A DNA stretch of 56,615 nt from Actinophytocola xinjiangensis (GTDB lineage Bacteria; Actinomycetota; Actinomycetes; Mycobacteriales; Pseudonocardiaceae): the NCBI RefSeq assembly GCF_001921215.1, contig NZ_MSIF01000040.1:1-56615 (forward strand), given 5' to 3'. Shown piece by piece: positions 19,902-28,800 of the stretch. The position numbers and the translations under genes were made by a program. Position 1 is the stretch's first letter. The number at the start of each line of letters is the position of its first letter. The notes below the pieces were generated by a model. The model saw nothing but the letters and a program-made list of their open reading frames with translations, ran no database searches and was not told where the DNA came from.

Positions 19902-20845
19902 CGGTCGGGGGCGATCGACTCCGGGGCGCGCTCGGCGGTGCTGCGTTCCAGGTCGGGCTCCAGGTAGATCAACCTGGCCGAGGCGACCGTCGAGCGGATT
20001 CGCGACTCGGCGCGGTCGATCTCACCGGCCACCTCCGCGAGCGACAGGCCGGGCTCGAGCGCGATCTTGGCGGCCACCAGCAGCTCGTCCGGGCCGACGT
20101 ACTGGGTGCGGATGTGGATCAGCCGGGTGACCTTGCCGCCGACGACGGCCGCGTTGATGGCGTCGAACTCCTTGGGGGTGGCGCCCTCGCCGATCAGCAG
20201 GCTCTTCATCTCGATGATCAGGATGATGGCGATGATGCCCAGCAGGATGCCGATCATCAGGGTGCCGACACCGTCCCAGACCGGGTCGCCGGTGATCACC
20301 GCGAGGCCCACGCCGAACAGCGCGAACACCAGGCCGAACAGGGCGCCGGCGTCCTCCAGCAGCACCACCGGCAGCTCCGGGGTGCGGGACTGGCGGATGA
20401 AGCCCCACCAGCTCACGTCGCCCTTGATCTTGCGGGACTCGACGATCGCGGTCCGGAAGCTGAACGACTCCAGCACGATCGCCACCACCAGGATGACCAC
20501 CGCCACCATCGGGGCGTTGAGCTCCTCCGGCGCCTGGAGCTTGTGGACGCCCTCGTAGATCGCGAACGCCGAGCCAAGGGTGAACAGCATCAGCGCGACG
20601 ATGAACGAGTAGAAGTACCGGTCGCGGCCGAAGCCGAACGGGTGCTCGCGGGTCGCCGCGCGCTTGGCGGTCTTCTGGCCGAGCAGCAGCAGGCCCTGGT
20701 TGGACGTGTCGGCCACCGAGTGCACCGACTCGGCCAGCATCGACGACGACCCGGTGATCAGGAAGCCGACGAACTTGGACACCGCGATCCCGGCGTTCGC
20801 GAAAAGCGCCGCCAAGATCGCTTTGGTTCCGCCCCCTGCAGCCAC
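19895..20845 (-). CDS. Cation diffusion facilitator transporter (SLC30A9-like)
   Basis: A 316-residue CDF-type divalent-metal exporter. The TM2 metal site is visible as His42 and Asp46 (ESVHSVADTSNQ). The TM5 region has LLEDAGALFG, where the usual His is replaced by acidic residues, as I recall for SLC30A9-type proteins, so metal choice (Zn, Mn or Co) is uncertain. Six hydrophobic segments precede a C-terminal cytoplasmic domain from about residue 215 that ends with the strand RLIYLEPDLER. HPFGFGRDRYFYSF is the conserved TM3 loop. Located between the permease and manA genes on the same strand with a 49-bp gap to manA. Confidence 0.88.
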   Translation of the reverse strand: MAAGGGTKAILAALFANAGIAVSKFVGFLITGSSSMLAESVHSVADTSNQGLLLLGQKTAKRAATREHPFGFGRDRYFYSFIVALMLFTLGSAFAIYEGVHKLQAPEELNAPMVAVVILVVAIVLESFSFRTAIVESRKIKGDVSWWGFIRQSRTPELPVVLLEDAGALFGLVFALFGVGLAVITGDPVWDGVGTLMIGILLGIIAIILIIEMKSLLIGEGATPKEFDAINAAVVGGKVTRLIHIRTQYVGPDELLVAAKIALEPGLSLAEVAGEIDRAESRIRSTVASARLIYLEPDLERSTAERAPESIAPDRA

Positions 20846-20894
20846 GGCAACTCCCCTACCAGAGTCTGATTTGTCGCTTACAACGAGCGAGAGC

Positions 20895-22142
20895 TTAAAG
20901 AGTCGCCACCCGGGCCGTTTCGGTACCCACCGTCGCGGCGAACACCCGGACGTGCCGCCCGTCGGTGGGAGTCAACACGACGTCGGGGTCCGCCGCCGGT
21001 AACCACAGCGACTCGCCCCTGGCGAACTCCACCGTCTGGCCGCTGACCGACGCCGCCCGCACCGCGCCGTCGACGCAGATCATGATGCGCGGCAGGCCGC
21101 CCTCCAGCTTCACCTCGGCCCTCGGCTCGTCGCGCGCCCACTCGATCCGGGACAGCTCGAACTCCGGCGCCGAGGTCCGGTACACCCGCCGGGGGCCGAC
21201 CGGCTCGCCGGTGGTGACATCCATGTCGCCGTAGCCGAAGTCCAGTACCCGCAACAGTTCCGGCACGTCGACGTGCTTGGGGGTCAGGCCGCCGCGCAGC
21301 ACGTTGTCCGAGTTGGCCAGCACCTCGACGGCCGTGCCGTGCAGGTAGGTGTGCAGGTTGCCGGCCGGCAGGTAGATCGCCTCGCCCGGCTCCAGCACCA
21401 GCCGGTTGAGCAGCAACGCCGCCAGCACCCCGGAGTCGCCGGGGTAGCGCTCGGCCAGCTCCAGCGCCGTGCGGCACTCCAGCTCGAACGCGCCGTGCTC
21501 CTTGACGTGCTGCACACAGGTGTCCAGCAGGTCGGGCAGCAGCGCGTCGATCGAGGGCTGCGGCAGCGTGATCCACGTGGTGAACAGCGCCCGCAGCCCC
21601 TCCTGGTTCGGCTCGCCGGCCAGCAGGTCGACGTACGGGGCCAGCGCCGGGGTCTGGATGGCGCGCAGCAGCTCCACCGTGCGGTCCGGCGAGCGGAAAC
21701 CGGCCAGCGCGTGGAACTCGGTGAGCGCGCACAGCAGTTCCGGCTTGGCCGTCGGGTCGGGATAGTTGCGGTTGCCGGCCTCGCGCGGGATCCCGGCCTG
21801 CTCCTCACGCGCCCAGCCCTCGGCGGCCTGCCCGGCCGACGGGTGGGCCTGCAACGACAGCGGCTCCTCGGCCGCCAGCACCTTGAGCAGGAACGGCAGC
21901 CGCTCGCCCCAGCGCCCGGCCACCGACGGCCCCAGCTGGCCGGCGGGGTCCTCGGTGAGCACGTCGACCAGCGACCGCTCGGTGCCGTCGGTGTGCAGCA
22001 CCGTCGACGAGTCGCCGGGATGCGCGCCCAGCCATAGCTCCGCCTCCGGGTGCGGGGCCGGGACCTCCCGGCCGAGCAGCGCGGCGATGGTGGTGCGCGA
22101 ACCCCAGGCGTAGGGCCGAACGCGATTCCGCAGCAGGTGCAC
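20895..22142 (-). CDS. manA: Mannose-6-phosphate isomerase, class I
   Basis: Interconverts fructose-6-phosphate and mannose-6-phosphate, the entry to GDP-mannose for mannolipids and glycans. The 415-residue cupin enzyme shows the zinc-binding LQAHPS motif (about residue 98), KPELLCAL with the ligand Glu, and the GNLHTYLHG motif with ligand His. Its GTG start shares one base with the TAG stop of the SIS-domain gene, so translation is coupled. It partners with manB (23.5 kb) and manC (35.0 kb) in the same window. Confidence 0.93.
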   Translation of the reverse strand: MHLLRNRVRPYAWGSRTTIAALLGREVPAPHPEAELWLGAHPGDSSTVLHTDGTERSLVDVLTEDPAGQLGPSVAGRWGERLPFLLKVLAAEEPLSLQAHPSAGQAAEGWAREEQAGIPREAGNRNYPDPTAKPELLCALTEFHALAGFRSPDRTVELLRAIQTPALAPYVDLLAGEPNQEGLRALFTTWITLPQPSIDALLPDLLDTCVQHVKEHGAFELECRTALELAERYPGDSGVLAALLLNRLVLEPGEAIYLPAGNLHTYLHGTAVEVLANSDNVLRGGLTPKHVDVPELLRVLDFGYGDMDVTTGEPVGPRRVYRTSAPEFELSRIEWARDEPRAEVKLEGGLPRIMICVDGAVRAASVSGQTVEFARGESLWLPAADPDVVLTPTDGRHVRVFAATVGTETARVATL

Positions 22143-23242
22143 TAGTGCTCCCTGGGCCGTGCCGGCGCGTAGAAGGTCGAGCCACCGGTGGTGCCGGCGG
22201 CCAGGCCGAGGTACAGCGCCGCGAGTTGCAGGCGCAGCGCCAGCACCGCCGCGCAGGTCGTCTCGTCGGCGGTGATCTCGTCGGACACCGACAGCAGGTC
22301 GGCGGCCGGGAAGGTGTCCACGGCCAGCCGGCGCACCGGGTCGGGCGCGGCGGCCCGCACGGCGATCAGGAACACCCGCAGCGGCGAGACCTGCGCGGGG
22401 TCGAGGTCGTCGGGGTCGGCGAAGATGTCCGCGCCGGCCGACGCGCGGGTCGCCGCCCGGTGCAGCGCGGTGCGGCTCGCGGCCTGCGGGTAGGCGGCGA
22501 CGTCACACACCAGGTCGGTGTGCGTGGCGATGGCCTGCGCGGCGACCCCGCCGACGGCGGTGGCCACGTCGTCCAGGCCCCACAGCAGCGGGGTGCGCTC
22601 GGCCAGCCGCAGCGCCAGCGACTTGGCCGGGTTGACGAACGTCTCGTGCTGGCGGTGGCCGCGCTCGGCCTCCCGGTCCAGCTCGTCGGCGACCAGGTCG
22701 AGGTCGGTGCGCAGCAGGTTGAGCGTGGTCGCGGTGATCAGCCCACCGGCCAGCGCGCGGGTGAACCCGAGCCCCGGCGGCACGTGCACGCGCGGGGTGA
22801 CCAGCACGGCCCGCCCGGCCGCGGCGGCGGCCACCGGACCGTCCTCCGGCGCGGTCAGCACCACCCCGGCGCCGTAGCGGCAGGCCCGGTCGACCGACTC
22901 GGCCAGTTCGGTGTCCCCGGCGTCGTCGGTGTGCGCGACGACCATGTCCAGCGGCCCCAGCCACGGCGGCGCGGTGTCGGCCAGCACGACCGGAACCGGG
23001 CAGGCCCGGCCGAGCAGTGCCCGCAGCAACCGGGCGACCACGGGGCTCAGGCCGGGACGGGTGATCAGCACGAGCGCGCGGGGCGTGGCGCCGGCGTAGC
23101 GGTCGAGACCGGCCTCGCGGGCGCCCTCGACGGTCGCCCGCAGCTGGGCGCCGGCCATGGCGCTGGCACGCAGTAAGCCGTCGACGTCCACCTCGGCGAT
23201 CCGGTCGAGATCGTCGAGAAGGGTGTCGTCGACGGTGCTCAC
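22142..23242 (-). CDS. SIS-domain sugar-phosphate isomerase-like protein (TobH-like)
   Basis: A 366-residue protein matching the Rv3256c position between manA and manB. It has two SIS-like halves (ALVLITRPGLSPVVARLLRALL near residue 55 and LLWGLDDVATAVGGVAAQAIA near 220), related to phosphoglucose/phosphomannose isomerases, but the Ser/Thr-rich phosphate loops look degraded, so catalysis is doubtful. The GTG start has GAGGGGG upstream. Overlaps manA by one base. A role in mannose metabolism is inferred from the neighbours. Confidence 0.75.
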   Translation of the reverse strand: MSTVDDTLLDDLDRIAEVDVDGLLRASAMAGAQLRATVEGAREAGLDRYAGATPRALVLITRPGLSPVVARLLRALLGRACPVPVVLADTAPPWLGPLDMVVAHTDDAGDTELAESVDRACRYGAGVVLTAPEDGPVAAAAAGRAVLVTPRVHVPPGLGFTRALAGGLITATTLNLLRTDLDLVADELDREAERGHRQHETFVNPAKSLALRLAERTPLLWGLDDVATAVGGVAAQAIATHTDLVCDVAAYPQAASRTALHRAATRASAGADIFADPDDLDPAQVSPLRVFLIAVRAAAPDPVRRLAVDTFPAADLLSVSDEITADETTCAAVLALRLQLAALYLGLAAGTTGGSTFYAPARPREH

Positions 23243-23312
23243 GACGCCCCCTCGCAGGCTCGGTGCCGCCGCTCGCGGTCGCCCTGTGACATTGGTTCGC
23301 TCGCAAGCTCGC

Positions 23313-23519
23313 TCACGACGACCCGGAGGCGCCCGGCTCGATGGCCTCGTCGAGCAGCAGGACGGGGATCCCGTCCTGGACCGGGTACTGCCGCCCGCAC
23401 GAGGTGCAGGTCAGCGCGTCGGCGTCCGGGTCGGTCGGGGTGCCCACGGTCAGCGGCGCGTGGTCCTCCGACGGGCAGGCCAGGATCTCCAGCAACTTGG
23501 GGTCCAGGGCAACGGCCAT
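23313..23519 (-). CDS. Trm112-family zinc-ribbon protein
   Basis: A 68-residue small protein with the Trm112/UPF0434 pattern: LLEILACPSEDH at the start, then LTCTSCGRQYPVQDGIPVLL. Three of the usual four Cys zinc ligands are seen (ACP and CTSC). In eukaryotes Trm112 activates methyltransferases; bacterial homologues may do the same for a partner methyltransferase. A GGAGGAG lies 7 bases before the ATG. It sits between the manB and SIS genes, 19 bp after manB, and is probably co-transcribed. Confidence 0.85.
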   Translation of the reverse strand: MAVALDPKLLEILACPSEDHAPLTVGTPTDPDADALTCTSCGRQYPVQDGIPVLLLDEAIEPGASGSS

Positions 23520-23538
23520 GGCGTGCTCCTCCAGTTTC

Positions 23539-24897
23539 TCAGGCGCGGACGATGGCGAGCACCTCGTCGCGCAGGGCGGCCACCGCCGAGTCGTCCGCGG
23601 CCTCGACGTTCAGGCGCAGCAGCGGCTCGGTGTTCGACGGCCTGAGATTGAACCAGCCGCCGCCGGGCAGTTCCACCGTCAGCCCGTCCAACTCGTCGGC
23701 GCGCACCCCGTCGCGGGCGGCGAAGGCGTCCTTCACCGCGGCCATCCGCCCCGCCTGGTCGCCGACCGTCGAGTTGATCTCGCCGGAGGCGGCGTAGCGG
23801 CTGTAGGCCGAGGTCAGGGTCGACAGCGGGCCGTCCTGCTCGCCGAGCGCCGCGAGCACGTGCATCGCGGCCAGCATGCCGGTGTCGGCCTTCCAGAAGT
23901 CGCGGAAGTAGTAGTGCGCGGAGTGTTCGCCGCCGAAGATGGCGCCGGTGGTGGCCATCTCGGCCTTGATGAACGAGTGCCCGACGCGGGTGCGCACGGG
24001 CTTGCCGCCGTGCTCGGCGACGATCTCCGGGACGGCCTTGGACGTGATCAGGTTGTGGATGATCGTGCCGCCGGGGTCCTTGGCCAGCTCCCGCGTGGCG
24101 ACCAGCGCGGTGATCGCGCTGGGCGGCACCGGCTCGCCGCGCTCGTCGACCACGAAGCAGCGGTCGGCGTCGCCGTCGAAGGCCAGGCCGGCGTCCGCGC
24201 CGACCTCGAGCACCTTCGCCCGCAGGTCGACGATGTTCTTCGGGTCCAGCGGGTTGGCCTCGTGGTTGGGGAACGTGCCGTCCAGCTCGAAGTACATCGG
24301 CACGACGTCGATCGGCAGCCCGTCGAACACGGCCGGCACGGTGTGCCCGCCCATGCCGTTGCCGGCGTCGACGACGACCCTCAGCGGCCGCGAGCCGGAC
24401 AGGTCGACCAGTCCGCGCAGGTAGGCGACGTAGTCGTGCAGCAGGTCGCGGGTGGACAGCGTGCCCGGCCGGGCCCCGGGGGTCGGCTCGGTGCCGGCCT
24501 CGACCTCGCGCTGGATGTCGGTGAGCCCGGTGTCCTGGCCGACCGGCGCGGCCCCGGCGCGGCAGAGCTTGATGCCGTTGTACTTGGCCGGGTTGTGGCT
24601 GGCGGTGAACATGGCGCCCGGCAGGTCGAGGCTGCCCGAGGCGTAGTAGAGCATGTCGGTGCTGGCCAGCCCGATCATCACGACGTCGGCGCCCTCACGC
24701 AGCGCGCCGTCGGCGAAGGCGCTGGCCAGTTCGGGCGAGGAGGCCCGCATGTCGTGGCCGATGACGATCGCGCCGCGCTCGCCCAGCACCTGGCGGGCGA
24801 ACGCCGCGCCGATGTCCCGCACGACGTCGGCGTCGAGCTGCTCACCGACGATCCCGCGGATGTCGTAGGCCTTGAAGACGCCGGACAGGTCACGCAC
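23539..24897 (-). CDS. manB: Phosphomannomutase/phosphoglucomutase
   Basis: Converts mannose-6-phosphate to mannose-1-phosphate, the second step towards GDP-mannose. The 452-residue alpha-D-phosphohexomutase has the N-terminal FKAYDIRG motif, the phosphoserine loop TASHNPAKYNG near residue 103, the metal-binding DGDADRCF loop near 240, the sugar-specificity GGEHSAHY, and the phosphate-binding RPSNTEPLLRLNVE at the C-terminus. A GTG start follows GGGGAG by 5 bases. A TAGGCT sequence at 24933-24938 could be its -10 box. It corresponds to Rv3257c. Confidence 0.94.
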   Translation of the reverse strand: MRDLSGVFKAYDIRGIVGEQLDADVVRDIGAAFARQVLGERGAIVIGHDMRASSPELASAFADGALREGADVVMIGLASTDMLYYASGSLDLPGAMFTASHNPAKYNGIKLCRAGAAPVGQDTGLTDIQREVEAGTEPTPGARPGTLSTRDLLHDYVAYLRGLVDLSGSRPLRVVVDAGNGMGGHTVPAVFDGLPIDVVPMYFELDGTFPNHEANPLDPKNIVDLRAKVLEVGADAGLAFDGDADRCFVVDERGEPVPPSAITALVATRELAKDPGGTIIHNLITSKAVPEIVAEHGGKPVRTRVGHSFIKAEMATTGAIFGGEHSAHYYFRDFWKADTGMLAAMHVLAALGEQDGPLSTLTSAYSRYAASGEINSTVGDQAGRMAAVKDAFAARDGVRADELDGLTVELPGGGWFNLRPSNTEPLLRLNVEAADDSAVAALRDEVLAIVRA

Positions 24898-24973
24898 CAG
24901 TGCTCCCCGATGAGGTCAACGGATTTGCTTCGAGCCTACCGGCGGGCCGGTCCCACCCTGCGAAGTCGGGGTA

Positions 24974-25333
24974 CTACTCGACGACAGGGTTGGGCAGTAC
25001 CCGCAGGTGACCGCGGCGTCCGGTGCCCGAGGCGGGTTCGGGCTGGTCGATCGGCCGGTCGGGCCGGCCGGCCTCGCGGACGGCCTCGGCGAGCGCGGTG
25101 AGGTCGTCGACGCTGGGTTCCGGGGCGGCGAACTCGCCGTCGTGCCGCACGACCTCCCAGCCCCGGGGGACGGTCAGGCGCAGCGCGTGTTCCTCGCACA
25201 GGTCGTAGCTGTGGGGTTCGGAGTAGGTGGCGAGCGGGCCGACGACGGCGGTCGAGTCGGCGTAGGCGTAGGTGAGCGTCGCCACCGCCGGGTTGGCGCA
25301 CCCGGTCCGGGAACACTTCCGCACGCTTCGCAC
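24974..25333 (-). CDS. DUF3499 protein
   Basis: About 119 residues, function unknown, conserved across actinobacteria beside manB (Rv3258c). It carries likely zinc ligands: KCSRTGC near the N-terminus and DLCEEHALR further on, suggesting a small metal-binding fold, followed by a Pro/Arg-rich tail. The GTG at 25333 gives the usual start just before RKCSRTGC; a TATCGT box 6 bases upstream and no Shine-Dalgarno sequence favour a leaderless transcript. Divergent from the zincin-like gene. Confidence 0.75.
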   Translation of the reverse strand: MRSVRKCSRTGCANPAVATLTYAYADSTAVVGPLATYSEPHSYDLCEEHALRLTVPRGWEVVRHDGEFAAPEPSVDDLTALAEAVREAGRPDRPIDQPEPASGTGRRGHLRVLPNPVVE

Positions 25334-25339
25334 GCGAGG

Positions 25340-25345
25340 ACGATA
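25340..25345 (-). promoter_or_regulatory. Probable -10 box of the DUF3499 gene
   Basis: TATCGT on the minus strand lies 6 bases before the GTG at 25333. Spacing and the lack of a ribosome-binding site fit a leaderless mRNA. Confidence 0.45.
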
Positions 25346-25403
25346 GCGCTTCGCGGCGCGTCCGGCAGGTAGCCACACCGGTGCTGGCGGGTTCGTGTCC
25401 CAG

Positions 25404-25409
25404 TACCCT
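25404..25409 (+). promoter_or_regulatory. Probable -10 box of the zincin-like gene
   Basis: TACCCT ends 7 bases before the GTG at 25417, and no Shine-Dalgarno sequence is present, again fitting leaderless initiation. Confidence 0.45.
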
Positions 25410-25416
25410 CGGGGTG

Positions 25417-25869
25417 GTGTCCACCACTCGCGGCTACCGGCCCAACCGCGACCGCCACGGTCGGGGGCTGCGCGGCTCGCTGTACCCCTCGACGCTGCCG
25501 GCGGCCTCGACCCGCGCGGAGCGCTTCGACGCGCTGGTGCTCGCCGCGTTGGAGCCGATCGAGGCGCGCTGGCGCACGGAGCTGACGGAGCTGGACATCG
25601 CGGTGGACGACGTGCCGGACGTGCGCGGCACCGACCGTCCCCCGGAGGGTGTGCTGGCCGACGGCGGTGTCCCGCTGGCCCGGCTGGTGCCGGCCGGTGT
25701 CGACCGCCGGGGCCAGCCGACGAAGGCCAGGATCGTGCTGTTCCGGCGGCCGCTGGAGGCCCGCGCCCGCGACGGCGGTGACCTGGCGGATCTGGTGCAC
25801 CACGTGCTGGTGGAGCAGGTGGCGAACTACCTGGACCTTGACCCGGGCGTCATTGAGGGCGACGGCTAG
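25417..25869 (+). CDS. Zincin-fold (DUF1025-like) protein with degenerate active site
   Basis: A 150-residue homologue in the Rv3259 position, related to the minimal metallopeptidases of PF06262. Where active members have HExxH, this one reads LVHHVLVEQVANYLDL, so the zinc-binding pair is not intact; only one His-x3-Glu remains. I infer loss of protease activity or a different use of the fold. The N-terminus is Arg-rich (RGYRPNRDRHGRGLRG). Start chosen at GTG 25417 from the TACCCT box; GTG 25414 is equally possible. Its last 20 bases overlap the 3' end of the large glycosyltransferase gene on the other strand. Confidence 0.75.
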   Translation: MSTTRGYRPNRDRHGRGLRGSLYPSTLPAASTRAERFDALVLAALEPIEARWRTELTELDIAVDDVPDVRGTDRPPEGVLADGGVPLARLVPAGVDRRGQPTKARIVLFRRPLEARARDGGDLADLVHHVLVEQVANYLDLDPGVIEGDG

Positions 25870-28800
25870 GGATCGCGGTCAGCACCACGAACAGCACGGT
25901 CGCGGCCTGCACGAGCAGCAGCACGCCGCGTAACCCGGTCGACTGTTCGACCCGGACGTCGGCGGCGGTGGTTCCCAGCGGCACGGCCACCAGGTGTCCC
26001 CAGGCCCGCACCACCGGCACGGCCCGCCCGTCGACGGTGGCCACCCAGCCGGGTTCGTCCTCGGCGGCGATCACCAGCAGCCGCCCGGCCGGGCCGTCGG
26101 ACACCCGCACCGCGACCCCCGGCGGCGCCGCCTCCACGGCGACGATCCCCGGGGCTCCCAGTTCGGCCGGCGGTGTGCTGCCGGTGACCGCCCGCCGGGC
26201 CTGTTCCGGCGAGAGCAACGTGACCTGCCCGGCGGCAAGTTGCAGCCGCAGGACCGGCCGCCCGTCCCCGGTGGCCGGCGCCCCGGCGACGAGGTCGCCG
26301 GCCGCGTCCTCGATGAGGTCCCCGGCCCGTTCACTGCCGGGCACGACGAACAGCACCCCGGCCGCCGCCGCCTCGGCCACGGCGTGGCGCACACCGTCGG
26401 CCGTCCCGAACCCGCTGGCGATCCGCGCGAGCTGGGCGCCGTCGCCAACGGGCGGCAGGTCGTCGTCCCCGAACGCCGGCAGCCGACCGGCGGTCATCCG
26501 GGCTGGCTCGTGCCCGTGCGGCAGGACCAGTACCGACCGCCCGGTCTCGGTGAGCTCCCGCTCCAGCGTGTGCGCCAGCTCCAGCCCACCGCCCAGCCCA
26601 CCGCCCAGCCCGCCGCCCGGCCCGCCGCCACGCCCGGTGAACGCCCCGACCGCCATCACCACGATCCCGACGACGCCCGCCAGTGCCGCGACCCGCCGCA
26701 CGGTGTCCCGAGCGGGCCCGCGCACCAGCGCCGCGACGCCCCGGGCGGTGTCCCGTTCCGGCGCGCCGGCCTGACAGGTGCCGAGCAGGGCGAGCAGCAA
26801 CCCCCAGCCCACGACCAGCAGTCCGGCGCCGGGCCAGCCCGTGCTGGCCGGGCCGCCGGTCAGCGGCACGGCCGGGAACCGCAGCACCACCACGACCGCG
26901 AGCACCCCCAGCAGTGCCAGCCCGAGACCCGGCAACGCCGCCCGCCGGGGCCGCAGCGCCAGCCCGGCCAGCGCCGCCACCACGACCAGGGCTCCGACCC
27001 ACCACAGCGCGCCGCCTCCGCCCGGCCACAACGCGACCAGGTCCATCACCGTGACGGGTTCGCCCGGCAGGAACGCCCCCGTGCCGTGCGGCACGACCCC
27101 CGGGTGCTGGATCAGCACGGCCGGCCACGGCGCCAGCAGCGCCACGGGCAGCAGCACCACCACGAACAGCGCCACCACCCGCCGCCGCCCGTCTCCCCGA
27201 AGCCCTGGCACCACGACGAACCCGGCCAGGGCGAAGGCCACCAGCAGCAGGTGCACCAGCGGCGCGAACGCTCCCAGAACGGCCAGTCCGAACGCCGACG
27301 CCGCCGCGATCGACAACCACCGCGAGGAGTCGGTGCGCGCCCGCCCGAGCAACGCCACGATCCCCGCGGTCACCACCGGCAACAGGACGTGCGCCACGAC
27401 CACGTCCAGCCGTCCCTGCGCCACGGCGGTGATCCCCGGCGGCAGCAACGCGTACCCGGCCGCCGCCAGCGCCCGCCCCCAGCGGGCGACCGGCATCCGC
27501 CGGGTGGCGACGTAGGCGGCCAGCCCCGCCAACGGCACACTCCCGAACAGCAACCAGGACACGACCTCGGCCGGCCCGCCCCCGAACGGCGCGAGCAACG
27601 CCCCGAACACCCCCACCACCGCCAACGCGGCCGGTGCGGGCGCCGCCGTCCCCCCGGCCACCGGGTGCCAGGTGGCGAGGTAGGTGGACCACAGCTCCCC
27701 CAGATCGGGCACCGGCAACAGCCGCCCGCCCGCCACCGGCCAGCCGAGCCGCCCCGCGTTCACCGCGATCCCCACGGCCAGCAGCGTGACCACCAGCAGT
27801 ACCGGTGGCGCCAGGAGCACCTGGCGCGCCAGCCGCGCCCGGTCGACCCGCACGACCACCAGATCCGGCCGGGCGGGCCGCGACCCGTCCCTGGGCACCG
27901 GCGAGGGCCGGCGGGTCGGCGAGGGCCGCAGCCCCCGGGGAAGGTCGGGCAAGGTCAGCGACACGGCCACCGCCGTCGCCGGCCGCCGCAACCCGGCCGG
28001 CCGCCGTGGCCGCCGGCCCCCGACACCGTCGGGCAGCGCCTCCGGCCCCGCCACCGGCCGCTCCGCCCCAGCGGCCAGCCGCCCTGGCCCCCGCGAACCC
28101 GGCTCGTCCGCCAGCCCCGCCGACAGGGCGGGCGTGCCCGACCCTCCCGGCGAATCACCCGTCGACCGAGCCCGGGTGTCGTCCAGCCCGGGTTCACCGG
28201 CCCAGCTCTGAGAACCGCCGCCACCCAGCTGCTCACCCGCCGACTCGGCCGACGGCCCGGTCTCGTCGATCGGGCTCCGCGCACCCGCCGACCGGTCCGG
28301 CGAGTCAGGGTCACCCACCCCTCCCACCGGCGAACCGGACCCACCCAACACATCCCGCGAGCCAGGCTCACCAACCAACCCACCCGACAGGCCCGACCCA
28401 GCCACCCCATCCGGCACGCCGAACTCACCCACCCGGCCCCACGGACCGGAGTCACCAGCCAACCCCGACGGCAGACCGGACTCACCCAAACCCGCGGAGT
28501 CGGGCTCGCCCACCCCCGCCGGACGACCCCCGGCGACCCCGGTTCCCGCCGCACCGCGCTCACCCACCGACCCACCCGGCGAGCCGGGCCAACCCCGCGA
28601 CCCGGACTCACCGACCAACCCCGCCGGCAGGCCCTGGGGGCCGGTGGCGTCGGCCGGTAGCCACAGGGCGTCGCCGGCGGTGGGGTTGGGTAAGTGGCCC
28701 AGGGCGGCGTCGGCCTGGAGGCGGCGGCGGACCAGGTGGGCGATGCCGGCGTGGACGGCGTTGCGGATCCTGGTGAGGCGGCTGGTGAACAGGCCTCTGA

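Noticed and set aside
18335-20869. Long plus-strand frame across the permease and CDF genes
   Set aside because: Composition dominated by His, Gln, Arg and Gly, no domain, and antisense to two well-supported transporters.
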